A stretch of 64,000 nt of DNA from Lasiosphaeris hirsuta (lineage: Eukaryota > Ascomycota > Sordariomycetes > Sordariales > Lasiosphaeriaceae). Positions 33,521-45,313 of the stretch are shown one piece after another. Below the pieces are notes generated by a model, which made no database searches, was not told the DNA's origin, and saw only the letters and a program-made list of their open reading frames with translations. The DNA lies in NCBI GenBank assembly GCA_030549175.1, contig JAUKUA010000006.1:372001-436000 (forward strand), read 5' to 3'. Made by a program: the position numbers and the translations under genes. Numbering within the stretch: position 1 is the stretch's first letter; every line of letters begins with the position of its first letter.

Positions 33521-36500
33521 ATGTCGGCCAGCCATCTCGGGCTCTCGCCCCTCGGCCCACAACCCCACCCCAGCACCTGCCCACGATTCGAGTGAGTACT
33601 GGATCCGGCGGAATTCCAAGCTGAGCTCCTAACCACCACCTAGCGTAGTCTTAGTCCACGATGTCAGTGGCCACTCCCAGAAGACATGGGAATCGATATG
33701 GCCCGAGGCCTGTGGCGCGCAGCCAGGCGATGCCGTCAGGGTTCTTACCTTTGGCTATGGCGACAGCCATAAGAGCCACTTTCAACAGCGGCGGTTGTCC
33801 ACACACGCGGAAACCCTTCTTGGCAACCTCAGAAACTGCAGGACGGATCCCAGTGCTAGAATGCGCCCCCTTGTCTTTCTTGGATACAGCACTGGTGGCA
33901 TCATCATCAAAAAGGTAATCCAAGCAGAGCTGGCCCAGCAACGAAATCCGATGCGGAACTGACACTTGGCTATGAAGGCCCTCACCACAGCTCGTGTAGA
34001 GGCTCGTTTTCGGGAAATCTACTCTTCTACATGTGCAGTTGTAGGTTTCCCGGCTCATCGCGACAGCCAGGTTGTCCGACTTTTGGCGTTTTAACCAAAT
34101 TTCTTTTTATAGATCTTCCTTGCGACCCCCCATTGCGCTACCGGAGATTGGAACACGATCGCATCGAAGCTTTACGAAGCGGAGCCTCTCAATAAAGTTC
34201 TCAAGAGAAAAGCGCCGGACGCCCTGGTATCTCTGGAGGACAGCAAAGGGTTGGAACAGCTAGCCCTAGACTTTGAGTCCATCCAGGGCCGCCTTGCGCT
34301 TTGGAACTACCCTCTCGGAAAGCCGGTAAGAGCCCGAGCCCAGTCGTTCCACTTCGGAGTCGGAGAAAGCGTGGCTAACCCTGGACAGGTCGCCAAGGGA
34401 AAGCCAATTCTAGACGAATCGGTTATGGAGGGGCGACTCGGAACTCACCTCTGTAGAAGTAACATCGACGAGGCAAGCCGTGGATGGCTTCTTACACATA
34501 TTCAGGAGATAGAACGCGACCTTCCAGCAGCCAATAGTGAGTAAAGCCACACGAACTCCAAGTAACTCATGGCGGGCTCTGAAACCCACTGCTTTTAGGA
34601 GTCAAATATCTCAGGACGGTGCTCCATTGTCTTGATGCAGACAACATCCGGTGGAACCAAGATCTGGGTACCCCGACTCCGGGCTCCTGCGGTTGGATTC
34701 AGCATGAGCAATTATTTGACGATTGGCTTTACTGGAGGGGAAGTGGGAAATTACTATCGATCAAGGGAGACATGGGATGCGGCAAGACATACCTGGCGAA
34801 ACACATCACGAAGCTCGTTTTGGAGCAACCGCCACCAAGAGACTCGGACCAATCGGAAACAATCGCCTTTTGCTCTCTCGAGGGAATCAAGGGCGGATAC
34901 AAAGACGCCGAATCTGTTCTTGTATGTTTACTGGATGATGTGCTAGTCAACTGCCCTGAATTGGTCGTTGGCTTGATCGAGAAGGTGCCGAACGAGGTAC
35001 TTCACAACCATTTTCGTCGCTTACGACACTGTGAGATCCTGGAAGCATGGTACTCTATGCTTGGTATCGCAGGGGAGAATGAGCGCCGTCTTACCTTTAT
35101 TGTGGATGGGATGGACCAGCTCGACTTTTACGAGGTAGCGGAATCTTATCCCGACAGGATGAACGCCGGAAGCTTCTTGAAGGCTCTTACAGGCCAGATC
35201 GGCGACCCGCGCCTTGGCATTAGGCCGGATCTTATCCGTGTCCTAGCACTTGGCCGACCTGACAACGAGAAAGTCAACGCGGGATTGGCAGGCTGCGGCT
35301 TTTTGAACTATCATGTACCGGTGGAAAAGACGAAAAGTGACATCGAGGTCACAGTGAAGGAAGTGATGAGCCATATCGTCAAACACCACGGGTACGACCC
35401 CAAGCTTGATGACAAGATCCAAAGACATATCAACAAAACAGCCGATGGGATGTATCTGTGGGCTTGCCTAGCCCTCGGCGAGCTCGCAAGAGAGAAACTC
35501 CACACAGGATGGGAGGCTAGGTTCCCAAACAACAGCATTTTCAAGCTCTATGACGACATTCTCCGGCGCCTCTCAGGCTCGGCAGGGAGAATTCAAACCC
35601 AACTTGAACCCATGGGCAGGAAGGAATTCCTGAGGAACGTCCTGTTCTGGATGACATACCAAGCGCAGCCGATGGACGAGGGTGAATTGAGGGTTGCATG
35701 CGCCATGATTGCCACGGTCGGTGGTCCCCAAATTGACTCGAATGTTTGCCCGGAAAACGCCATCAGTGACGCCGTGGTCGATAATCCGCTACCCGCATTT
35801 CGAAATGTCAGAAGGGCGATCTTGGCCTACTGTGCGCCTCTGGTTAGGATCCGATCCGACCACCGATTTGAGCCAATTCACCGGTCTCTACAAGTCTACC
35901 TGACGACGCCCACGGAAGAGCTCAAGTCGAGGCTAGGTGTTGAGCACCATGGTGAATACGCATGCGACGGTGAGCACGCCGATAGGATTATCGAAAGTCT
36001 GTGCATGGACTATCTCTTGCTCTCCCGTTTTGGCAGCCCTCAATGTCATGAGAAGTGGGAAGACAAAATTGAGGCGCGTATTAATGATAATGCGTTTGTC
36101 GAGTACGCAGCACTCCACTGGACTTACCACGCCAGATTATCGGGTGATCCACTCAATGCCAACTTCAGCGCCTATCAGAGCAGCTCCAGAAAGTACAAGC
36201 TCCTCAACATGGAGAATGAGCACGCAGTATCCTGGGCCGAAGTTTGGTGGTACAACAAGAAGTGGCCGTCATACGGGCCCTTCCCTTCGAAGCGCAAGGA
36301 GTTTTCTCTCCATTCTGTCCTTTCTTCCAACGCTACGCCTACACAAAGCGTTCGGTCCCGTTTTATGCCGCCACAAAGCCAGGCCAAGCCTCGAGACGTT
36401 GATCAAGCACCCGCAGAGTCAATACCGGTCCCCGTCACCACTAGGCAGAACAATGAACCCAGTACACCCTCGGATCAGACTTCTACAACATCCACACCGA

Positions 36501-38098
36501 ATTCTAGCACTGCTAAACTCCAAAGTCCGCAACACACCGCCCCATCTCCGTCACCGATGCAGATAGGAGATACGCCTCCCCAAGCTCCAACAACGCCCAG
36601 ACCAGATTCTACCACCTCTGCTCAGCCCCGAAGGGCGCAACACCCCCCCCCTCCGCAACCGACGCAGATAGAAGATACACCCCTCCTAGCTTCTCCAACG
36701 CCTGCCCGCACCACTCCAACTGCCGCTCCCCGCGAGAGACCCAAACGCCCTTACGGGATAAAATCCAACGTAGAGTTTCCATTGAACGCAGTTTCATCCC
36801 TGACTGGCGTCTTGCAGATAGGGCCAAAACAAGCGATAGCTGTGTCCGTTGATTCAATCTACCAAGAAGGTGGGCCCAACGCGGCTTACTTGACGAACCA
36901 GACCATCTCTATTTTCGGTGTTGGTCTGGAGACGCAGTCCACGACGCCAACGGCACGCATTCCCCTCAGTTCCTCGAGCAAGTGGTCAGGTCTTGGGCTG
37001 GCCGGACAATTCGTCGCAGCATGGGGGACATCGGGGAAAGAGAAAAGCCCTTCGGTGAGCCCTCTACTTCGATACACGGTTGCGCCTTTGTTGTTTTCGC
37101 TGACCAGTTTCGTATCGCAACCGATAGTTGATGGTGATAAAAACAAGACTAAATAAGAAGCCGCCCTGGGTCCCGATACAGATACCGCACCACACGATCA
37201 AGACGTTCAATCCCAACAAGCGTGTAGCCGTGTCCCGTCAGGGCTACATAGCTTGGATACACGACTGCCAGACAGTGATTTCCGTCGTCAATTTGAACCT
37301 GTGGGTACAAACCGCCCAGATACCTGCTACCAGCGAAAGATGATCGACTGACACCAGAACCCCAGTTACCCGGTGGACTTTTCCACCAAGAAGACGCCTG
37401 TGAATGCGCAGCCGTTCGTCGATGTCGCTTTCAACGATACTGGGATGCTGCTATATGCCTGGGCCAAGGGGTGCACTAGACAGCGCTTGGCAGGATTGTT
37501 TGTCTACCGCATGGACAGGCTGGAAGACGGCCACATCGAGTCCAAGAGCTATTACCCATTCGTTCGTATCTGCCCAAAGCGTTCGAGCAGAACGTAGTTT
37601 TGTTCTTCGGCACTAACAGCGACTTTATAGCAAAGCATCAACGACAGGGTCGACACAAGACTGATTCCCTACAACAGCTACAATGGCTGTATCATTGTTG
37701 CCAACGATCAGTATTATTATCCAGCCATCGTCGTGTCCGGGTCGGCTAGCGGCCATGCGCAAAAGACAAAGAACTGTAAGGCCATCAAAAGTTCGCGCCT
37801 CAAGGCTTCCTGCATGTACAACAACCACTCCCTCGTTGCCGTTCAGAGCCTTGGTAGCTTCCGCCACAGCTACCGCCTCACCGAATATCCGGTTATTTCC
37901 AACCACTTTGCAGAGCCCATCGACTTAGGTGAGGTCAAGACGAAAGTGGAAAGCAGCTCTGAGATCAAGGTTGTCCAGGCCGGAATCGACGTTTACGTCT
38001 TCATCTTCCACTTGAACGGAAAGTATGAGTTGGTGAGGTTTGAGGGGGATACTGGGAGGGCTCCGAGCTCAAAGGAAAGTTGGGGGAGTTTTGAATGA
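33521..38098 (+). CDS. NLR-type receptor: alpha/beta-hydrolase, NACHT and propeller-like C-terminus
   Basis: Exons are 33521-33591, 33644-33914, 33978-34040, 34113-34325, 34389-34536, 34599-37054, 37128-37304, 37358-37561 and 37631-38098. Together they give 1,356 codons plus stop in one frame. N-terminus: serine hydrolase fold with VVLVHDVSGHSQKTW, the nucleophile elbow LGYSTGG (about residue 105) and AVIFLATPH, as in lipase-like N-terminal domains of fungal STAND proteins. NACHT: Walker A SIKGDMGCGKTY (about 312) and Walker B FIVDGMDQLD (about 422). Then a helical region, a Pro/Ser/Thr-rich linker (about residues 800-960), and a beta-rich C-terminus with repeats such as VDVAFNDTGMLLYAW that looks like a degenerate propeller. 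Probably a cytosolic sensor whose hydrolase is the built-in effector. Exon joins for the last three introns (donors GTGAGC, GTACAA, GTTCGT) are less sure. Confidence 0.78.
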
Positions 38099-38586
38099 GA
38101 GTTTATCGCTCTCTTCTCCTTTTTCTTCCTTTTTTCTTTTTTTCTGCCTTGGAGATGAAACTCCCCGAGAAACTCCTACGAGGCGATCAAGGGGGGCAGT
38201 GCTCGCCTATGGGGGAGAAACCACATAGGTATTTGGGTTTGTGAATACTGCTGGGAAGTGGGTAATGAACTTCCATATTTAATGCCATCGTAATTCGGTC
38301 TATTTGCAACGAGCAAAATTCGTGACTGATATGATTTATAAAGGCTTCGGCCAACCAAAGGGCTCAAACAGTGGGTCATTAAGATTATACTAAACTAGCT
38401 ATTTCTCCGAGCCTTGAATTATGTTTTATGTCCGACCTGACGGAGTGGTGAAAGGGTATGGGTGTGAACAAAGAAAAGTAGCCCAATCTTTTTGCTACCA
38501 TCCCACGAAACGGTAAAGTCCCCTTCTTTAGGGGATGGCTCTTCATGCTTCCTTCTGAATTTTCCCCGCCTTATCCAGGAATCAAT
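38099..38586. other. Intergenic region between convergent genes
   Basis: About 490 bases, T-rich at first (38111-38148), then AT-rich. Nothing gene-like seen. Confidence 0.5.
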
Positions 38587-41028
38587 TTACTCTGTAGCCC
38601 TTCGTCGAGTACCGGGTTGTCCCCAAGCCGAGAGGAATTCCAGATCGCACAGCGCATCATTAAGCGAGTGATACTTATCGATGCGCGCGAACCACTGAAA
38701 CTTGGAGCCGTTGCCAGCCGGGCGGATCCATCGATATGCTTTCAACGAGAGCCAGAGCGCTACTCCTACAACATGCTGAATGACGTGTCGATATGGGTTT
38801 AATTGTTAGTACTAATCACGAGAAGGCGGGGAGAGGATAACAGGGAATGGAAAAAGCTCACCGGACCATAGGCTGCGATTACGTCCCGTGGCGTGGCTGG
38901 ACGGGACCACCACGGAGCCGACGCAGAGATGAAGACAATGATGCAGCCAAGAAATCCGGCCCAGGCAAACCATGGTTGGATGGCTACGCCCAGACCGCTA
39001 ACCTGCTTTGCGTATCTTTTATGGGAGCGGGCGTAGCAGCCTTCATGTTTTCTTACCGCTCCCGGCATTCCGTCCGGACTAGACCGTGCGTCCGGAGACT
39101 CGGTGCTACTTGGATCAGACTGGGCGGCCGAAGGCGGGGAATTATCCAAGTTAAACTCAAGGGCTCCTTCGTGCTCCCTGGTCCTGATTTTCGGCGTCGA
39201 GTGTCAGAGCACGTTGGCTGGTAGGGATAGCTGGCAGGGAAGGGGAAGAGAGAACTCACAATCTTTCAAACCTAATGAATGCGAGGCAGATAAAGGCCCA
39301 GGTGATGACGCACGATGCACTGGCGGTTAGGGACATTACATTCAGGACATCGTTCACGGTGATGCGGTTTCCGGGGATCTGAGAAATCCAAGGCAGCCAG
39401 AAGAAGGCCAGGAAGGTGACGAGCAGCGCCCTGGCCGGAACCATGGCTCTTTCCCCCCATATCGAGCTCAAGCCCTTTGCAAAATCTGTCTGTTTGCGTA
39501 GGGTGTAGGCTAGGCCGTAGAGAGTTCGGCTGGCGAGGTACAGCGACGCGGCCGCCGACGAGACGATGCTCATGATGAGGCAGCCATTCACAAAGCCCGC
39601 CAGGGGCCCGCCGCCGAGCCGGGGGTCTCTTGCGATGGCGATGATTGTCGCGCTGTTGGACCGAGGCTGTGTGAGCTTGTCAAGCGACCCGGTCAGGTGC
39701 GGGTCATTCCAGGGCACCGTGAGCGCCAATCCAAGCGTGCAGAGAAAGTAGAAGCCAACAATGAACCAATGTATGAGCCGCGAGGGGAGGGCCACTGCTG
39801 TTGCGCTTCTGGCTTCGAAGGCCGCGACGATGGAAGATTCGATTCCGATGTAGCTGTAGGCTACATACGGAATACCGTAGCTGTAGGTTTTGGATGTTAG
39901 ACCGCTCTTTGCGATTCTGGGGGAGGTGATTGGGGGGGGGGGGGGGGGTTGGGGGAGGGGGGGGGGGGCTTTTACAAAAAGGCGTGGGACTTGCTCGACA
40001 CAAGGTCCTTATTGTATTGAAATCCTGCCGATATCGCTTCACCAAGTCACATCTCTAACAGTCAGCAAGCAACTCCCTCTGGGTATGAAGTAATGACCTG
40101 GGGTGGCTCACGTCCGCCTGATCCCGCGTAGCCATCTCCACCACCAAGTCAGCACACGCCCCAAGAGTTGTGAAAGACGCTGATCAAACCTACCCTTGGT
40201 AGAGATATCGTACAGCGTGCACGTTACGCCGAATACGAGCACCGTCTTCAGCATGCCAAAGACCGTCTCCACCCACCCATACACCTGTTGCGATGAAGAA
40301 GACATCATGGTTAGCCATTGGAAGAAAAACCACAAGGCAGAGTGGTATTTACCTTGATACCGGCCAAGTTGACTGCGAGCAAGATAAAAGGCACCATGAG
40401 AAAAAAGATAAAGGGCGGCCAGATGGCAATGAGGGACCAAAATTGCACCAGCTTTGCAGCCCCGAGCATCTGCACGGCAAAGACAGTCGCGTTCGAGTAC
40501 CTTTTCCGTGTCATCAAATGCTCAAAGTTGTCAAGACAAAAACACAAGTCATTACCAGTAAAGAATAGTGACAACCCAGGCGGCCTCATCGTCGATAAAG
40601 TACTTGATATAGTAGTAAACCGCGTTGGGGACGGCCCAGAGCTGGACGAACTCGCTGACGGTCTCGCCGACACAGATAGCTACAAGGCCTAGGCCGAGGA
40701 CGTTGACGAGCAGGCCCACAGGGCCAGCGACCGTGAGGGCGATGGCATTTCCCGAGAAGACGCCAGTACCGATGATGGTGCTGACGAGGATAAACTGGGG
40801 GGGGGGGGGAGGGTTCAGTTGGCGTCCGCTTGGCCGAGATCCCGGAGAGAGAAGTAAGCGGGGGATAGGGAGAAAGAGAGAGAGAGACTAACAAAGACTT
40901 GCACACCGCGGAGGTTCTGCCTGTTGTCGCCAGGAGTTAAGAAATCAACCTTTCCACGTGGCTCAATTTGCTTACCGGAGCTTTTCAGTGTCACCCGTGT
41001 TGATGTTTGGCTCCGAGGCCGTCGCCAT
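38587..41028 (-). CDS. Amino-acid permease (APC family), middle exons unresolved
   Basis: Multi-pass plasma-membrane transporter. Clear exons: 41028-40976 (MATASEPNINTG...), 40920-40893 (QNLRGVQVF), 40794 down to about 40560, then two exons to about 40190, one from 39916 or 39880 to 39260, 39051-38862 and 38775-38587. The first membrane segment has STIIGTGVFSGNAIAL, the APC signature region. Later segments include PFIFFLMVPFILLAVNLAGIK, VAYSYIGIESSIVAAFEARS, LPSRLIHWFIVGFYFLC and IQPWFAWAGFLGCIIVF. The C-terminus ends LEFLSAWGQPGTRRRATE. Between about 40190 and 39917 the exon phases do not close with any splice choice I tried; a small exon or a sequence error may be involved. The introns there hold G runs of 17 and 13. 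The last large intron (39052-39259) is tentative. Confidence 0.72.
39932..39968 (-). repeat. Long G/C homopolymer tracts inside permease introns
   Basis: G17 at 39932-39948, and G-rich runs to 39968. A further G13 lies at 40797-40809 next to another acceptor. On the coding strand these are C runs just before acceptor sites, that is, extreme pyrimidine tracts. Prone to length error. Confidence 0.7.
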
Positions 41029-43198
41029 ACTGGCCCTAGTGATACTGACGGGGTCGCGACGAACAACGCAAGGCTAGGACCTTGTTGATTTGTTGAACGT
41101 GCACACCCCTCCTTGCGAGATTCTTTTTACGGGGGAGGGGGAGGGCATTGGGAAATTATATTCCGCTCTTCGTCACATCCTTAAGGTTGCCTCCTGGTGT
41201 TCAAAGGCATCGGGCAGGCAGATAACATCTGTGGCGCCCAGTCAGGGCTCGGTGGTGGGGACTGGCGTCTTGTTTTGGAGGTTCGTTTGGAGCTTTGGAC
41301 AGCAGATCGTCCAACAGCGGCATGGGAAATGCAAGCTGCCCATCAGACCCCCGCACACCCACCCATCCCCTCATTTATGAACTGCGGCCCAGGCTGTCTT
41401 GATAATGAATGGCGGATGAAAATTGCCTTGTGTCTGCTCGCTGCACAAGGCACAATACCAGCACCATAGCCACATGCAGCATGAGCAAGAGGAGAGAGAT
41501 CAGGTCCACGAAGACTTGAAGACTAGCATCCGTGGCCAGTAACAAAGCCGATGCATCTTGACAGAAGAGGAGTTGCACTAGCCCCTCAAGGAAAATGCAC
41601 CACAACATCGGCGAATGCCGCGAAGAGAACGACTTTGCTTCGCAGCTGTGCCGAACCGACAGCTTTCGATCTGCATCCCCGCCAGTAAAAATGGAAAGAA
41701 GGCGCCAGGACGCGCGGGGGTGATGTCTCACATCTAAACGTTTCACTGGGAGATGAAGCTAGGTTGTGTCAGCAAAAAACAGGAAAAAGAAACGAGTGGT
41801 GGAAAATGGTTGGAAGCCGTTTTTTGCTTAGGGTAGTGGTGGATTTTGACACAGCAACACCACGATTCAGTAAAGTCAACATCGCGATCGCAGTAACCGT
41901 GACCGCCATGGTCGTCGCCTCCACTGCCGCTGTCAGATGGCCGCAGCACGCTCGAAATTACACTCGCTGCTATAAATGCCTATATTAACGACGATATTTG
42001 ATCGTAAGCACGCCGGAGGTGGATTTGGGTGAGTATGCGCTTGCTTGGTCTCGGTGGAAAGCATCATCAACGAGAGGATGGTAGGAGAGTGTGGACAGTG
42101 GCTGCTTGAGCAGTATTCTCGATCTTGCTGTTACATACGACCATACCTACTGGAAAACTCGGGATCCCGTCCGCTCTCCCATAGATAAGCCAGTGAGGGC
42201 CAGACTAGTAGTTGGGTCGGTGACGACCAGCGAATCCCTGGTGTTGTATGTTTTATTTTTTGCCTTGTTTCTCGGCTACCCCCTCCCCCTCCCCTCCCCC
42301 CCCTCCCCCCGAACTCTCTCTATTTGCTCAATGCAATCAGTTTCGCATAAAGTGGTTCAGCTCTTCGCTCCCGTTTGCCACGCTGTCGTGTCCATCACAC
42401 CCGTTCCGTGCATCGGATCAATGGCACTGACAGCCCAATCAATCGATTTTCACCCAACTCTGGCCGCAGCTGCAGGTCAAGCACACGAACGCCTCGACCG
42501 CGTGCCACGATGCCTGATGTGGGTCGATGAAGTGTCGCTCCACCGCAGCCATCGACGGCCTAATCGTCGAGGCAAGCGATCCACTGCCATGTCACCAACA
42601 CGCTCGCCAGCCACCAATAATGTCCCAGCCATGATGCTGCATGGCAGCGAGTCACCAGTGAAGAGTCAGGAGGCCAGCCGGGGCCGGCTGGCTCCCCTCG
42701 CGGGGGGCGGTGGGGAGGGCGGGGGCAGCTGGCAGGATGATGCGGTGAGAGAGCGCGAGGGAGGGGTTCCCCGCCTGACCGTGGCCGTGGCCCCATCGCT
42801 GCGGGAGCTGAGAATGCTTCCGCGGGGGCCGGATCGTCTTTTCTCAGGCAAGGTACGGCACTGGACCTGGGCGATGGGCCTCTCTGCAAGGAAACCCGAC
42901 GGTGGGCGGGCCAATCACGCCGCCCGTAGCCGCCCAGCCCCAGATGCCGCAAGATGCAACGGCGCGCTGGCCTCGAAACAGGACTGGCCTTAACAGCACT
43001 GGCCTTGAAACATTTGCGGTGCCGCCTGCCTCTCTCTGCTCAAAAGGACTCGTGAGCGGTTTTCCTGCGCGCATTCTTTCTTGCTCGAGAATTCGCTACG
43101 AAGAACTCGGCTCTTCCTCGACCCATCCATCTCCCAGTCAGCAGCTCCTGGTGCAGGCAAGTCAACCACCCCCGCCATTGACTCGCAGCACCGCCAAT
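41029..43198. other. Long intergenic region, 2.2 kb
   Basis: No gene supported. A 300-codon + frame at 42091-42993 is mostly Pro/Ser/Arg low complexity and a pyrimidine tract (42280-42316). A 123-codon - frame at 41375-41746 is hydrophobic but has no family features. A CCAAT box at 42911 (GGGCCAATCACGCC) lies about 290 bases before the next ATG. Confidence 0.5.
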
Positions 43199-44998
43199 AT
43201 GCCTGCCACCGAGATCATCACCATCATCAACAACTCGGGCAAGGTCCTGAGCACCGTAAGCACCAAAGCACCCAAGGTAGCCCACATACTCTGCGCCCGC
43301 TGACACCCCCAGGGCAAACAACTGGTCGGCATCTTCAAGGAAGCCCAGGCAGCCTATCGCGACAGGAAAGACGCCGTCAGGGCCCGGCGCGGCATCCAGC
43401 GCGCAAAGACATTTGACGTCGCACCGCGCGAGTTTGACGAGTATGACGACGAATACGATGACGAGTACGATCGGCGCACCCTGCGCATCGGCGACCGCCC
43501 CCACGACGACCGCTCGCAAGTGTCGCACCGGAGCCACCGCTCGCGCCGGTCGTCGCACCAGCCCCGCTCCCCCGACCGCGAGCCCGGCCGGCCGGCCCTG
43601 ACCATGTCCAACCTCAAGACCCACTCCGAGGTCTCGGCCACCGCGCCGTCCGCCGCCCCCAAAACCACATACCGCCCGCCGTTCGCCGAGGATGCCCCGC
43701 GCGACCTGCAGCTCTCTCGCCCCCCCCACCTCGCCCACGCCGCCACCATGCCGCTGCCGTCCAAGTCTCAGGCCGCACCGTCGGCGACAGGCACCACCCC
43801 GGTCTCCACCCCGCGCCAGAGCCTGCTCGTGCACCGCCCGCGGTCCGAAGCCTCGCTGCGGAAGAAGAAGGAGATTGACATGCACATGGCGTACGGCGAT
43901 CTGCCGCCCGACCTGGCCACGCGCGTCGACCTCGACCCCGTGCACAAGGACGACGGCGGCGGCGACGGCGGCGGCGACGGCGCCGACGACGACGACCAGG
44001 AGGCCAAGGCGCTGACCCTGGTCGACCGCATCGAGGACTTCTTAGAGGAGGCCCACTGCATCCACCACACGGCCAGCTCCATGATCGCCAACCTGCAGCA
44101 GAACCCCGAGGCCGCGGCCGCCGTCGCGCTGACCCTCGCCGAGCTGAGCGCCCTCGTCGGCAAGATGAGCCCGTCGTTCCTGGGCGTGCTGAAGGGCAGC
44201 AGCCCGGCCATCTTTGCGCTGCTGTCGAGCCCGCAATTCTTAATTGGGACCAGCATCGCGCTCGGCGTGACCGTCGTCATGTTTGGCGGGTGGAAGATTG
44301 TCAAGAAGATGCGCGAGGGCAAGACGCGGGAGGCGCCGTTTGAGATGACGCCCATGGCGGCGGCGGCGGCGGCGCCGACGCCGGGGGGCGCGGTGAAGGC
44401 GCCGGCGGAGAGCGCGGCCAGCTATGAGGAGGCGCTGGTGCTCGAGGAGGAGATGAGTACCATTGAGACGTGGCGGCGCGGGATTGAAGCCGGCGCCGAG
44501 AGTGCGGATATCGAGTTGATGACCGCCGAGGCGGACCGCGCGCTGCGGGACATGTACCGGGATGATATCGATCCGGATGATTCGATTTCGAGGGTCGGGA
44601 GTACCCGGTCGAGGAGGACGCATCGGAGTCACCGCAGTCGCAGGCATCGCAGACGGTCGGTGGGGGATGAGGAGGAGGTGGATATTCCGGAGCGGAAGAG
44701 CAGTAAGAAGTACCACGATGAGAAGCGGGACGGCGGGAAGAGCGAGGTGGCAAAGAGCGAGGTCGCTGAGAGTGTCAGGAGCCATCGGACTCATCGTAGC
44801 AGCCGCAGCGAGGTGAGCCATAGCTCCCGGGCGTCCAAGAGGACCACCGCCACCACGACGCTCAAGGCGATTGAGGACAGGGACGAGGAGGAGAAGCCGG
44901 AGAAGAAGAAGAAGAACATGCTGAAGCAGCTGTTCAAGAAGATGAAGGACAAGGATGACAAGGAGAAGGACGGGCGGGCCATGTCGGTTTTGGTGTAG
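43199..44998 (+). CDS. Conserved fungal protein with one membrane segment, unknown function
   Basis: Exons are 43199-43255 and 43313-44998, 580 residues. The first exon gives MPATEIITIINNSGKVLST, continuing after a 57-nt intron (GTAAGC...CCCAG, with an in-frame TGA) as GKQLVGIFKEAQAAYRDRK, a beginning I have seen in many uncharacterised filamentous-fungus proteins. The middle is disordered (Arg/Ser/His and Pro rich, with an Asp/Tyr stretch EYDDEYDDEYD). A helical block (DRIEDFLEEAHCIHHTASSMI, ALTLAELSALVGKMSP) precedes one hydrophobic segment (FLIGTSIALGVTVVMFGGWKIV). The C-terminal third is charged SR/KE-rich and ends with a lysine-rich tail. No enzymatic motif. The opposite strand has long spurious frames caused by GC-rich codon use. 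Confidence 0.75.
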
Positions 44999-45313
44999 CG
45001 GGTCTGGCGGTTTGCATGGTTGTTTCTTGGAGTTTGGGGTAGATGGCATTGGGCACCTTGGATACGGAGTTTATAGCATCACAGGTCTCAGCACATAGTC
45101 AAGGCTTATGGAATTATCTCAACTTTGTACCGGTGTGGTCGTGAATATCGTATAGGTACATGTAGTATCCTGGTAAGCGAGCCAACCAAAAGGGGCGGGA
45201 CCTATATATAGGAGGCTGGAGCCTGGTTCGCATGAGCCCGGTTGTACTGCTTCTGAAATCCCCTTTTTGTGAGTTGTCTGCGGTACCCAACTTCCCAAAA
45301 CAGAGAAACAGCA

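Noticed and set aside
41375..41746. 123-codon hydrophobic - frame
   Set aside because: No family feature, no splice partner, and lies in a gap with many random frames. Left uncalled.
42091..42993. 300-codon + frame before the membrane-protein gene
   Set aside because: Mostly low-complexity Pro/Ser/Arg sequence over a pyrimidine tract and a CCAAT box. No domain; better read as promoter.
43040..43945. 301-codon - frame opposite the 43199 gene
   Set aside because: Antisense shadow caused by GC-rich third positions. Gly/Val/Arg-rich with no motif, while the + strand has a conserved N-terminus and proper intron.
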